Shown here in pieces: positions 25,924-36,190 of a stretch of DNA of 52,713 nucleotides (position 1 is its first letter; each line of letters opens with the position of its first letter). Below the pieces are notes generated by a model that had not been told where the DNA came from, did no database searches, and worked only from the letters and a program-made list of their open reading frames with translations. The position numbers and the translations under genes were made by a program. Source of the stretch: a candidate division WWE3 bacterium RIFCSPHIGHO2_02_FULL_38_14. Lineage in GTDB: Bacteria; Patescibacteriota; WWE3; UBA101185; UBA10185. The DNA is taken from positions 1 through 52,713 of the forward strand of contig MEVD01000021.1 of NCBI GenBank assembly GCA_001772865.1, in the 5' to 3' direction.

Positions 25924-25952
25924 TTGAAACCACATCCAACTTCGGCTAAAAT
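25924..25952 (+). promoter_or_regulatory. gyrB promoter, leaderless type
   Basis: TTGAAA (25924-25929), 17 bp, TAAAAT (25947-25952), then only 9 nt to the gyrB ATG. No SD lies in the gap. The predicted transcript begins at or within two or three nucleotides of the start codon. Confidence 0.65.
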
Positions 25953-25958
25953 CATTAA

Positions 25959-27947
<1,989 letters not shown>

Positions 27948-28019
27948 AAGTTTCAATGCTTCATTATAGGATTTAAAACCACTTCATTCTATACAAAGTC
28001 TTATGATAAACTATCAGTT

Positions 28020-28964
28020 ATGAAAATATACGTAATAGGACACAAGCCTTCGGATCTGGATTCAGTTGCCTCCGCCGTGGAATATACTGAATTCCTTCAA
28101 AGATCAAATAAATACAAAGATTCCGAATTAGTGGCGGCAGTGGCCGGCCCTCCGAATAAAGAAACTCAATTTGTCTTCCAAAAATTTAATGTAGACCTTC
28201 CGGTAAATATTGATGATGTAACCATTGGTCCGGACGACCACTTTATTTTGGTAGACCACAATGAATTTGACCAGAGATCCGAAAAAGTAGATAACGAAAA
28301 AATCCTGGGGATTGTTGACCACCACAAAATGAAAGTGGATTTTAAAAGAGCAATAAAAATTGATTTAAGACCTTTGGGATCAACCAGCACCATAATCTAT
28401 GAAGAGTTTGAATCTGCCGGAATTAAACCGACCAATAAAACCCTGGCTCTAATTTTATCCTCAATACTTTCCGACTGCGTAGGTCTTAAATCAAGCTTAA
28501 CAACAGGTTTGGATTCGGAAATAGCCAACAAAATAGCCAAAGAACTATATATAGATCTTGAAAAGCTAACTTTTGAAATATTCAAAGCCAAGTCGGATAT
28601 CGAAGGTCTTTCCCCCGAACAAATCGTAAAAAAAGATTTTAAAATATTCGATTTCGGAGGTAAAAAAGTATTTATAGGACAGGCAGAAACAGTTGAATCA
28701 GAAGCACTTCTGAACCAAAAAGATGTACTCATTAACGCTCTTAAAGAAGTAAAATCAAAAGAAGATGTTCAGTATGGGTTTTTATTTATCACCGATATCC
28801 TGAAAATAAATTCCCAGGCACTTTATACCAACGAAGATGAAAAAAAGGTTCTTGAGCAGGCTTTTACTACTCAAGGACACGACAGAATTGCCGATGTGGG
28901 TCCTAGAATGAGCAGAAAAAAGGATTTAGCCCCGGAAATTGAGAAGATTATAACTTCTAAATAA
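28020..28964 (+). CDS. ppaC: Manganese-dependent (family II) inorganic pyrophosphatase
   Basis: The 314-aa DHH-superfamily enzyme hydrolyses pyrophosphate to phosphate, pulling nucleic-acid synthesis forward. Metal-binding motifs are complete: GHKPSDLDSVASA (His8, Asp12, Asp14), DHNEFDQ, VDHHKM (DHH) and ILSDCVGLKSSLTT. The C-terminal DHHA2 domain ends in RMSRKKDLAPEIEKI with the substrate-binding SRKK. The length is normal and there is no CBS insertion. It is located between gyrB and a small membrane gene, with an AT-rich TATGATAAACT stretch just before the ATG and no SD. Confidence 0.94.
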   Translation: MKIYVIGHKPSDLDSVASAVEYTEFLQRSNKYKDSELVAAVAGPPNKETQFVFQKFNVDLPVNIDDVTIGPDDHFILVDHNEFDQRSEKVDNEKILGIVDHHKMKVDFKRAIKIDLRPLGSTSTIIYEEFESAGIKPTNKTLALILSSILSDCVGLKSSLTTGLDSEIANKIAKELYIDLEKLTFEIFKAKSDIEGLSPEQIVKKDFKIFDFGGKKVFIGQAETVESEALLNQKDVLINALKEVKSKEDVQYGFLFITDILKINSQALYTNEDEKKVLEQAFTTQGHDRIADVGPRMSRKKDLAPEIEKIITSK

Positions 28965-29049
28965 TCAAATCATTTTTTCATATTATTTTTAATTTCAAAA
29001 GACTTGTCCTATGTTGTTAATTTGCTAATTAAAGTTCTTTTATACAAAC

Positions 29050-29078
29050 TTTACAACACAAACCCTGTAGTATATAAC
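29050..29078 (+). promoter_or_regulatory. Promoter of the 68-aa membrane protein gene
   Basis: TTTACA (29050-29055) and TATAAC (29073-29078) with 17-bp spacing lie 37 nt upstream of the start codon. Unlike the leaderless promoters in this window, it leaves room for a leader carrying an SD. Confidence 0.65.
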
Positions 29079-29115
29079 TACTGTACAAATAAAGAGACGA
29101 AAGGAGATTTGCAAA

Positions 29116-29322
29116 ATGGGAAATGACCCTCAAATCCCACTTTCTGCGCTTGCGTTAATATTTCTCGCCTTTTTGACAGTCATTTTGGTAATTACTTTTG
29201 CTATGACAAGGTCAGGAGCTGTACTAATTGTCCTGATCGTAGTTGTAGTTCTCCTGATATTGGCACTTCAGGAGTTCCAAAATGACTTCAATGAATGGCT
29301 GAAAGGACTCCTTCCACCATAA
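29116..29322 (+). CDS. Small two-helix membrane protein (68 aa), unknown function
   Basis: An ATG preceded by the SD AAAGGAGA at about 8-nt spacing starts a 68-aa protein that is almost entirely hydrophobic: helix 1 about residues 9-30, a short TRSG turn, helix 2 about 34-52, then an amphipathic tail QEFQNDFNEWLKGLLPP. It has its own promoter and is followed by a perfect 11-bp hairpin, so it forms an isolated transcription unit between ppaC and gyrA. No family is recognised. Size and topology would fit a holin-like or small regulatory membrane protein, but nothing proves either. Confidence 0.72.
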   Translation: MGNDPQIPLSALALIFLAFLTVILVITFAMTRSGAVLIVLIVVVVLLILALQEFQNDFNEWLKGLLPP

Positions 29323-29352
29323 AAACGTCATACGCACAGCCAGCGCCTATTT

Positions 29353-29389
29353 GAACCGGCACCAAACCACCCCTACAAGGTGCCGGTTC
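29353..29389 (+). terminator. Hairpin after the 68-aa membrane protein gene
   Basis: GAACCGGCACC (29353-29363) pairs perfectly with GGTGCCGGTTC (29379-29389) around a 15-nt loop. No T-tract follows (GTCCACAAC), so it is either a 3'-end stabiliser or a non-canonical terminator. Confidence 0.5.
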
Positions 29390-29416
29390 GTCCACAACAA
29401 ATCCCCGTTGTCAAGA

Positions 29417-29445
29417 TTGAAACCCCCTTTCAAAACTGATACACT
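29417..29445 (+). promoter_or_regulatory. gyrA promoter, leaderless type
   Basis: TTGAAA (29417-29422), 17 bp, TACACT (29440-29445), then 9 nt to the gyrA ATG at 29455. The geometry is the same as at gyrB, again without an SD. Confidence 0.6.
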
Positions 29446-29454
29446 TATTCAGTT

Positions 29455-32085
29455 ATGCCCTCTAAGAAAACAAATAGTCCAAAAACCGATAATTATGATT
29501 TGGAAAAAATAAAAGAAAAGCAGTCCGCCAACAATCCAAGTTCAAGTGATTCAAGTATTATTAAATCCGATATTACAGACGAAGTCCAAAGAGCTTATCT
29601 TGACTACGCCATGAGCGTAATAGTTTCGCGAGCTCTTCCGGATGTAAGAGACGGTTTAAAACCAGTTCACAGAAGAATAATTTACGCAATGTATGACCAG
29701 AAAATAACTTTCAGCGGTAAATACCACAAATCGGCGGCAGTAGTAGGAGAAGTTTTAAAAAATTACCACCCTCACGGTGACGTAGCGGTCTACGATTCAA
29801 TGGTAAGAATGGGGCAGGGTTTTTCTCTCAGATATCCTCTTATTGCCCCCCAGGGAAACTTCGGAAACATTGACGGAGATCCTCCGGCTGCAATGAGGTA
29901 CACCGAAGCAAAACTCTCACAAATCGCAGAATTTTTATACACGGACATCGACAAAAACACCGTCGATTTCAACCTAAATGATTTACAGAATATGGAACCG
30001 GCATATCTTCCTTCATTGCTTCCAAATCTGCTTATTAACGGTGCTGCCGGCATTGCCGTAGGAATGGCTACAAACATCCCTCCGCATAATTTGGGCGAAG
30101 TACTCGACGGAATCCAATTTTTAATTGAAAAGGCTGACAATATAGGAATTCCTCCTAAAAAAGATGATAAAGAGCAGGTTGCCTTGGTAGATTTTTCCTC
30201 AGACGCAAATGTTGAAGACTTGGTCCAGTTTATTAAAGGACCAGATTTTCCGACAGGCGGCACTATTTACGATCAAAAAGAAATTATTCAAATGTATGCA
30301 ACCGGAAAGGGTAGGGTAGTGACACGCGCGAAGTTAAACATAGAGGAAAAAGCCGGCAGAACAAGAATTATTGTCACCGAAATACCGTACCAAGTGAACA
30401 AATCAACGCTTGTTGCCAAAATTGCGGATCTGGTAAAAGACAAAAGGATTGAGGGGATTTCGGATTTAAGGGATGAATCCAACTACCGGGAGGGTCTACG
30501 AATAGTTATAGAGCTTAAAAAAGAGGCTGTCCCAAAAAAACTTGAAAATCAGCTTTACAAATATACTCAGCTTCAAAGCACATTCAACGCCAATATACTT
30601 GCGCTTTTAGAAAATGAGCCCAAACTTATGACTTTAAAAATGATCCTGGAAGAGTTTGTGAAGCATCGACAGAAAGTGGTAGTGCGAAGAACCATATATT
30701 TGCTCGGCAAATACAAAGAAAGAGAACACATTTTACTCGGGCTTAAAATAGCTCTGGACAATTTAGACGCGGTCATAAAGCTTATTAGATCTTCAAAAGA
30801 CGTGGACACAGCTAAAAAAGGATTAATGGAAAAGTTTGGCTTGTCCGAGATTCAGGCGCAGGCAATTTTGGATATGCAGCTTAGAAGGCTGGCGGCGCTT
30901 GAAAGGCTTAAAATTGAGGAAGAACTCAAAGAAATCCAGGCGGCTATAAAGGATTTTGAGGCAATTTTAGCTTCGCCGAAAAAGATAATAGAGATAGTTA
31001 AAAAAGAGTTGCTAGAAATCAGGGAAAAGTTCGGCGATGAAAGAAAAACCAAAGTCATAAAAGGAAAAGTTGGGGAGTTAACCGACGAAGACCTTGTGAT
31101 CCAGGAAAACTGTATAATCACTATTTCGGAAAATGGCTATATAAAACGATTGAAAGAAGATGCATACAGAAAACAAGCCAGAGGAGGTAAGGGAGTAACC
31201 GGACAATCATTAAAAGAAGAAGACCAGGTTTCGACCATAAGGATATGCAATACACATGATTATGCGTTTTTCTTTACCAACAAAGGACGCGTCTACAAAA
31301 TGAGAATCTGGGATATTCCTGAATCCAGCAGAGTTGCCAAAGGAACTGCGCTGGTCAACTTTTTAAATATAGGACAGGAAGAGAATATGCATACGTTTCT
31401 TGCATTGTCTTCTGAGGCATTAGAGAGCGGTAAAGGGTACTTGGTATTCTGTACTGAACAAGGATCTGTTAAAAAGACCTCATTGGAAGAATTTGCCAAC
31501 ATTAGATCGTCCGGAATTCTTGCCATAAATTTGCCTGATGGGGATTATTTAACCAGAGTTTCGCTCTCAAACGGAGATGACGACATTTTGCTTACCACTT
31601 CACAAGGTCAGTCAATAAGATTCAGCGAAAAAGATGTCAGATCTATGGGCAGGGCAGCTAGTGGCGTGACCGGTATTAAATTGACCAAGAAACAAGACGA
31701 TTACGTTGTAGGAATGGTAGTAATATCCAAAGAGAGTAAAAAAGATAATCTGATTGTTGTTACTGAAGGCGGTTACGGTAAAAGAACCCCGCTAGACGAA
31801 TATAAAGTACAAGGCAGGGGAGGCACCGGAATACTAACCTATAAGATTACAGAAAAAACCGGAAAATTAATTGCCGCACAAGCCATGCCTAAAAAAGCGG
31901 AAACGGATATACTTATAGCCACATTGAGTGGAAAGGTTATTAGGCTTTCCACTGACCAAATTCCTACCTTGGGAAGAGCTACACAAGGTGTAAGGCTGAT
32001 TAGACTTGAAACAGGTGATAAAGTAACCTCGGTGGCGTTTTTGGATGATGAGCCTGAAGTGGAAGAAAACAGGGCAGGAGAATAA
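29455..32085 (+). CDS. gyrA: DNA gyrase subunit A
   Basis: The 876-aa DNA-cleaving subunit has an N-terminal low-complexity lead (about 35 residues), then SDITDEVQRAYLDYAMSVIVSRALPD (shown in family form, YLDYAMSVI visible). The winged-helix region has HPHGDVAVYDSMVRM, and the catalytic tyrosine lies in AAMRYTEAKLS (about residue 150). The breakage-reunion and coiled-coil parts run to about 530. The C-terminal beta-pinwheel starts with the GyrA box QARGGKGVTG (about 578-587), diagnostic of gyrase. It negatively supercoils DNA with GyrB. The start is decided by the leaderless promoter 9 nt upstream. Confidence 0.97.
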   Translation: MPSKKTNSPKTDNYDLEKIKEKQSANNPSSSDSSIIKSDITDEVQRAYLDYAMSVIVSRALPDVRDGLKPVHRRIIYAMYDQKITFSGKYHKSAAVVGEVLKNYHPHGDVAVYDSMVRMGQGFSLRYPLIAPQGNFGNIDGDPPAAMRYTEAKLSQIAEFLYTDIDKNTVDFNLNDLQNMEPAYLPSLLPNLLINGAAGIAVGMATNIPPHNLGEVLDGIQFLIEKADNIGIPPKKDDKEQVALVDFSSDANVEDLVQFIKGPDFPTGGTIYDQKEIIQMYATGKGRVVTRAKLNIEEKAGRTRIIVTEIPYQVNKSTLVAKIADLVKDKRIEGISDLRDESNYREGLRIVIELKKEAVPKKLENQLYKYTQLQSTFNANILALLENEPKLMTLKMILEEFVKHRQKVVVRRTIYLLGKYKEREHILLGLKIALDNLDAVIKLIRSSKDVDTAKKGLMEKFGLSEIQAQAILDMQLRRLAALERLKIEEELKEIQAAIKDFEAILASPKKIIEIVKKELLEIREKFGDERKTKVIKGKVGELTDEDLVIQENCIITISENGYIKRLKEDAYRKQARGGKGVTGQSLKEEDQVSTIRICNTHDYAFFFTNKGRVYKMRIWDIPESSRVAKGTALVNFLNIGQEENMHTFLALSSEALESGKGYLVFCTEQGSVKKTSLEEFANIRSSGILAINLPDGDYLTRVSLSNGDDDILLTTSQGQSIRFSEKDVRSMGRAASGVTGIKLTKKQDDYVVGMVVISKESKKDNLIVVTEGGYGKRTPLDEYKVQGRGGTGILTYKITEKTGKLIAAQAMPKKAETDILIATLSGKVIRLSTDQIPTLGRATQGVRLIRLETGDKVTSVAFLDDEPEVEENRAGE

Positions 32086-32182
32086 TTTTACAGCTGTAAT
32101 CATATTTATAAAGATACCTTATAATTGGTATTTTTCCTTGCGTTAATATGATAAAAGTAATAAACTTGCCTAGTTATTCAAA

Positions 32183-33202
32183 ATGGAAGCACAAAAGATT
32201 AATAACACGGCACAAGAAATAATTGAAGCTATAAAAAACAGCAAACGGGTGGTAACTTGTATGGATGCACGTTTTGACTACGATTCGTACTGCGCAATCG
32301 CAGTTATGCGAACAGCACTTAAAAGCTTTGGATTAGAATATGAAGCATATTTTGATGGTATTATTCCAAATGTCGCTAAAGAACTCGTAAAAGAGTATGA
32401 AATTAAAGAAAACTTTAACCCATCATCAGTGGACTTTTCACAGTATGACCTCATGATCTTTCTTGACACAAGCACATCCAACCATATTAATAAAGAGTTC
32501 ACTTTTGTCCTGCCGGAAAACATTAAAAAAATCAATATTGATCATCATTTTTCAAATTCTTACTATGGTAATTTAAATTATGTATATAGCGATGAATCCA
32601 GTACTTGTACTGTCCTTGTTAAGCTATTTAAAGAAGCCGGAATAATAATAAACGGAGAACAAGAATACAACATTTTAATCGCCATGCTTTTAGATACTAA
32701 CTTTTTTCAGCACAACACAACAACACCGCAGGATTTGCGTTTAACAGCCGATATGTGGGATAGGGGATTAAACTATATTGATTTGATTAGAACACTAACA
32801 TTCAATGACACACTAAAAAATATGAAAATGAGGGCAATTGTATTTAATAACTTAAGAGTAGACTATGACAATAAATTTGCCTATTCCTTTATTACTCAGG
32901 GGGAATTATTTAAACATGATTTAAAATGGGAAGATATAACTGCACCACCAGCCGACGAACTGAAAAGATTAAGCGGAGTAAACTTTGTTTTTGTCGTTAC
33001 TGAGCTCAAAACACCGGGTATATATAATTTAAGCATGCGTTCGCACGAATACTCTTACAGTGTGTCGCCTATTGCAGAAAAATTTGGAGGTGGAGGCCAC
33101 AGAATCGCCGCTGGAGCTAATATAAAGGCAAACAATATAGAAGAAGCAATTAACACAGTTATATCTATGGCCAGGCAGGTGGAAAATGAAACAAAAAAAT
33201 AA
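32183..33202 (+). CDS. DHH/DHHA1 phosphoesterase, NrnA-like with variant first motif
   Basis: The 339-aa protein has the DHH fold: MIFLDTSTSNH, INIDHHFSNS (the DHH motif, about residues 115-124), AMLLDTNFF, and the C-terminal DHHA1 motif GGGGHRIAAGA (about 302-312). NrnA-type proteins degrade nanoRNA and pAp or cyclic-dinucleotide products. Motif I, usually GH..PD.D..GS, reads CMDARFDYDSYCA. The His is replaced by Asp and the Pro-Asp by Phe-Asp. The fragment behind this gene keeps the same variant (IDGRFDFDALCA), so it is a subfamily trait rather than a mutation. Exact substrate unknown. Confidence 0.82.
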   Translation: MEAQKINNTAQEIIEAIKNSKRVVTCMDARFDYDSYCAIAVMRTALKSFGLEYEAYFDGIIPNVAKELVKEYEIKENFNPSSVDFSQYDLMIFLDTSTSNHINKEFTFVLPENIKKINIDHHFSNSYYGNLNYVYSDESSTCTVLVKLFKEAGIIINGEQEYNILIAMLLDTNFFQHNTTTPQDLRLTADMWDRGLNYIDLIRTLTFNDTLKNMKMRAIVFNNLRVDYDNKFAYSFITQGELFKHDLKWEDITAPPADELKRLSGVNFVFVVTELKTPGIYNLSMRSHEYSYSVSPIAEKFGGGGHRIAAGANIKANNIEEAINTVISMARQVENETKK

Positions 33203-33276
33203 TTACATTTATAGATGGCAGGTTCGACTTTGACGCCCTTTGCGCCGCCGTTTCTATGCAGCAAGTTGAAAAATAA
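33190..33276 (+). pseudogene. Remnant of a second DHH phosphoesterase gene
   Basis: In a different frame from the gene it follows, translation gives NKKIITFIDGRFDFDALCAA then VSMQQVEK and stop. It matches residues about 18-43 of the upstream DHH protein (SKRVVTCMDARFDYDSYCAI), with roughly half the residues identical or similar. The rest of the gene is missing. It looks like the surviving 5' end of a tandem paralogue, overlapping the stop of the intact gene, and it has no start codon of its own. Confidence 0.65.
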
Positions 33277-33315
33277 GTACCACCATTCCCAAAAATAAAG
33301 TAGTAAAATGTAATT

Positions 33316-34071
33316 ATGAGAAATACCCCTGCCTGGATTATAAATCCTTCTAAAAGTCATCTTATGATTTATGAGTCTAATCTACTAAAAAAGGGAATTG
33401 AGTACATTGCCGGAGTTGATGAAGTGGGTAGGGGAGCATTAGCCGGTCCAATGGTAGTAGCTTCAGTAATTTTAAATCCAATTCATTTAAAATTATTGGC
33501 TGACATATTCGTGGGCAGAGAAATACACACAAATAACGACATTGTGTCTGGAATTCTTGAAAAATACAACCAGATACGCGACTCTAAGCTTTTATTATCA
33601 GCAAAAAGAGAAGAACTAAGCATATTTATTAAAAACAACGCTGTCGCATATTCAATAGAAATAGTTGATAATACAACAATAGATGATATAGGGGTATCAA
33701 AGTGTACTCAAATTGGCTTTTTTAACGCGATTTCAAAATTATCGGTAAAAGCAGAACACATATTAACCGATTTATTTCCCATAAAAGTAATAAAAAAGAT
33801 GATACAGACAAACATAGTTAAAGGCGATAACAAAAGCATTTCCATCGCATCTGCTTCTATCATTGCCAAGGTATTCAGAGATGATTTAATTACAAAAATG
33901 TATGAAAGCAGAGAAGAGTACAAACCTTACTTATTTAATAAGAATAAGGCGTACGGAACACAAGAACACTTAAAGGCACTTTATAAATTCGGACCTTGCG
34001 ATATTCACAGAAAAAGTTTTGAACCGGTAAAATCTATGGTAGGAATTAAGCGGGATAAAAAATCAATGTGA
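33316..34071 (+). CDS. rnhB: Ribonuclease HII
   Basis: The 251-aa enzyme removes ribonucleotides from DNA and RNA primers from hybrids. The active-site GVDEVGRGALAGPMVVASVI (about residues 34-53) supplies Asp and Glu. RDSKLLLSAKREEL matches the family RDSK motif. The later part IVKGDNKSISIASASIIAKV then RDD (about 170-195) has the GD..S..IA.ASI.AKV.RD signature. A roughly 25-residue N-terminal extension and an inserted segment make it slightly longer than usual. The stop overlaps the converging guaB stop by 9 bp. TAAAAT lies 6 nt before the ATG. Confidence 0.93.
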   Translation: MRNTPAWIINPSKSHLMIYESNLLKKGIEYIAGVDEVGRGALAGPMVVASVILNPIHLKLLADIFVGREIHTNNDIVSGILEKYNQIRDSKLLLSAKREELSIFIKNNAVAYSIEIVDNTTIDDIGVSKCTQIGFFNAISKLSVKAEHILTDLFPIKVIKKMIQTNIVKGDNKSISIASASIIAKVFRDDLITKMYESREEYKPYLFNKNKAYGTQEHLKALYKFGPCDIHRKSFEPVKSMVGIKRDKKSM

Positions 34072-35526
34072 TCTTGCAAAATTGACATCGTGAAAGCTGC
34101 TTTCCTTAACTCCTGTAGGTGTAACCATTATAAATCGGGCATTTTTATGCAGATCCTGAATGGTATGGGCTCCGCAATAGCTAAAACCTGAAGTTATACC
34201 ACCAAGCGTTCTATAAATCATTTTGTCTACAAAACCTTTGTAGGGGACTAATGCTTCTGCACCTTCAACGTAATTTAATTGATGTTTGGCTAATTTACTA
34301 AAATCTCCATTCTTATTTCTGTTTTTTGCAGTCTCCGATGTAGACGAGCCGTGGTAAACTTTGTAAGTTTTACTCTCTATAACAATTTTTTGTCCTGGTG
34401 CCTCTTCTGTTCCGGCAAACATATTTCCGGACATTACCACATCGGCGCCTGCTGCCAAAGCTTTAACTATATCACCGGGGGTTTTTGCTCCGCCGTCTGC
34501 GACAACAGGAATTCCAACTTTTGAACATTCCACTGAAACTTCATGCACTGCGGAAAGTTGGGGAACCCCGACACCGGACATAGTTCTGGTTGTACATACC
34601 GAACCAGGACCGATTCCTACCTTAACCGAATCAACTCCGGCTTTTATCATATCTTTAGCAGCTGCAGCGGTAGCAATATTCCCGCCCATCAACTGAACAT
34701 TAGGAAACTTCTTCTTTAAAACTTTAATCGCGTCAATAGTATGATCCGCATGACCATGGGCTACATCCACCAAAAGTAGATCAACTTCAGCTTTAACCAG
34801 TTCTGAAGCCCTTTCCATATAATCGCCGACAACACCTACAGAAGCTCCTACCATCAGCCTGCCTTCTTTATCTCTTAGAGCATTCGGCTTGGACTCAAAA
34901 TAAATAATATCTTTCGCAGTATACAAACCTGCCAAAGTTCCGTCCTTATAAACCAAAGGAAGCTTTTCCAGTCTTTTTTCGCTCAGTATTTTTTTTGCCT
35001 GCTCCAAAGTCGTGTTATATGTTGCTGTAATCAACCTTTCCACAGGTGTCATCATTTTGCTTACTTTTGTACTCAGGTTCTTTTCAAACTGATAATCTCT
35101 GCTGGTCAATATTCCTAATAGTTTATTTTTCTCGTCTACAACAAGAAAAGATCTTGTATCGTACCTGTCAATTTGAAATAGCACATCTGCGAGTGTATGG
35201 TTTGGAAACAAGGTGACGGGATGATACAAAACTAAATCTTCTACTCGTTTTACTTTTTTAACTTCTTCCACTTCACGCTCTATGCTGTGGAAACGGTGGA
35301 TTATCCCAAGACTGCCCTCATGTGCAACCGCAATTGCCATGGAACTCTCGGTTACGGTATCCATATTGGCCGGTATAAACGGGATTTTTAATTTTATTTT
35401 TTTAGTGAGATTTGTTTTTACATCAACATCCGACCTCGATTTAACAGGGGAGCGGACCGGAACAAGCAATACATCGTCAAAAGTTACGCCCAAAGGCAGG
35501 GTTTTGAATATGGTCCTTTCGTTCAT
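34063..35526 (-). CDS. guaB: Inosine-5'-monophosphate dehydrogenase
   Basis: The 487-aa enzyme oxidises IMP to XMP with NAD, the committed step to guanine nucleotides. The TIM-barrel start is TFDDVLLVP; a CBS pair sits at about residues 95-205 (MTPVERLITATYNTTLEQAK), and the catalytic Cys is in GPGSVCTTRTMSGVGVPQ (about 300-317). VADGGAKTPGDIVKALAAGAD, the mobile flap and the terminal SGFSYCGAHTIQDL follow. Full length for the family. Its ATG overlaps the TGA of the upstream phosphoribosyltransferase gene (ATGA), so the two are coupled in a purine-nucleotide unit. Confidence 0.96.
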   Translation of the reverse strand: MNERTIFKTLPLGVTFDDVLLVPVRSPVKSRSDVDVKTNLTKKIKLKIPFIPANMDTVTESSMAIAVAHEGSLGIIHRFHSIEREVEEVKKVKRVEDLVLYHPVTLFPNHTLADVLFQIDRYDTRSFLVVDEKNKLLGILTSRDYQFEKNLSTKVSKMMTPVERLITATYNTTLEQAKKILSEKRLEKLPLVYKDGTLAGLYTAKDIIYFESKPNALRDKEGRLMVGASVGVVGDYMERASELVKAEVDLLLVDVAHGHADHTIDAIKVLKKKFPNVQLMGGNIATAAAAKDMIKAGVDSVKVGIGPGSVCTTRTMSGVGVPQLSAVHEVSVECSKVGIPVVADGGAKTPGDIVKALAAGADVVMSGNMFAGTEEAPGQKIVIESKTYKVYHGSSTSETAKNRNKNGDFSKLAKHQLNYVEGAEALVPYKGFVDKMIYRTLGGITSGFSYCGAHTIQDLHKNARFIMVTPTGVKESSFHDVNFARSH

Positions 35527-36113
35527 AAAATAACTTGTGTATAACCCTCAACAATTTTATATTTTAAAAGTGATAAAGGTTTAACACCTATAAAATTTTC
35601 TATTTTTTGGAAACCGTCATAATTAATATTTTCAGCGGCACTGACAATGGTTTTTATTTCCGCACCGGCTTTAATTACCGCATGGGCTAAAGCAATAGTA
35701 CTTCCTCCGGTAGAGATTAGATCATAAATAATTCCAACCTTTGAATCATTATTTATATCATTAATACATATAAATCCTGGGCCGGACGCACTGCCCGCAT
35801 TTTCTACCACAAGATGCCCCCGGCTTTCCCGCGGATACCAGTTGGCAAGAGAGAACGGCAAACCAAGTCTTTTAGCTACTGCAAATGTCAGAGGACCGCC
35901 GCCTCGGTCGGCCTGGCTGACCAAAATATTTACTTTTTTGAAGTCAACTTTTTCTACAATTAAATCGGCAATATCCTCAATTAAATCAGGTAAAACCGGG
36001 GGATTGTAGTCGGTAAGGGAAAATAAAACGTACGGGTATTTATCCTTGTCTCCAATAGATTGTAGTCCGTCAAAATATTTGGCTACCTTATTTAATTTAT
36101 TTTCCAGGTTCAT
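35523..36113 (-). CDS. Phosphoribosyltransferase, adenine-PRT-like (purine salvage)
   Basis: The 196-aa type I PRTase has the PRPP-binding loop VGIIYDLISTGGSTIALAHA (about residues 126-145; family pattern DD..STGGT). The upstream ILVSQADRGGGPLTFAVAKR matches the adenine/xanthine PRT pattern in which a substrate-side ADRGG or SRG loop precedes the hood. It has SLANWYPRES where Apt has a VRK-like segment. It overlaps guaB by 4 nt, which points to purine salvage (adenine, hypoxanthine or xanthine) rather than orotate. The base specificity cannot be read with confidence. Confidence 0.75.
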   Translation of the reverse strand: MNLENKLNKVAKYFDGLQSIGDKDKYPYVLFSLTDYNPPVLPDLIEDIADLIVEKVDFKKVNILVSQADRGGGPLTFAVAKRLGLPFSLANWYPRESRGHLVVENAGSASGPGFICINDINNDSKVGIIYDLISTGGSTIALAHAVIKAGAEIKTIVSAAENINYDGFQKIENFIGVKPLSLLKYKIVEGYTQVIL

Positions 36114-36123
36114 GCAATAGAAA

Positions 36124-36150
36124 CAAAAAAAACTTCCTATTGGAGGAAGT
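36124..36150 (-). terminator. Intrinsic terminator of the xer gene
   Basis: On the minus strand ACTTCC-7 nt-GGAAGT (36150-36132) is followed immediately by a run of eight T (36131-36124). The hairpin lies about 40 nt after the xer stop and about 10 nt before the phosphoribosyltransferase ATG, so it insulates that gene from xer. Confidence 0.85.
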
Positions 36151-36190
36151 CCCTTGAGTAATATTTACATTAATAGGTTATATTGTCAAA

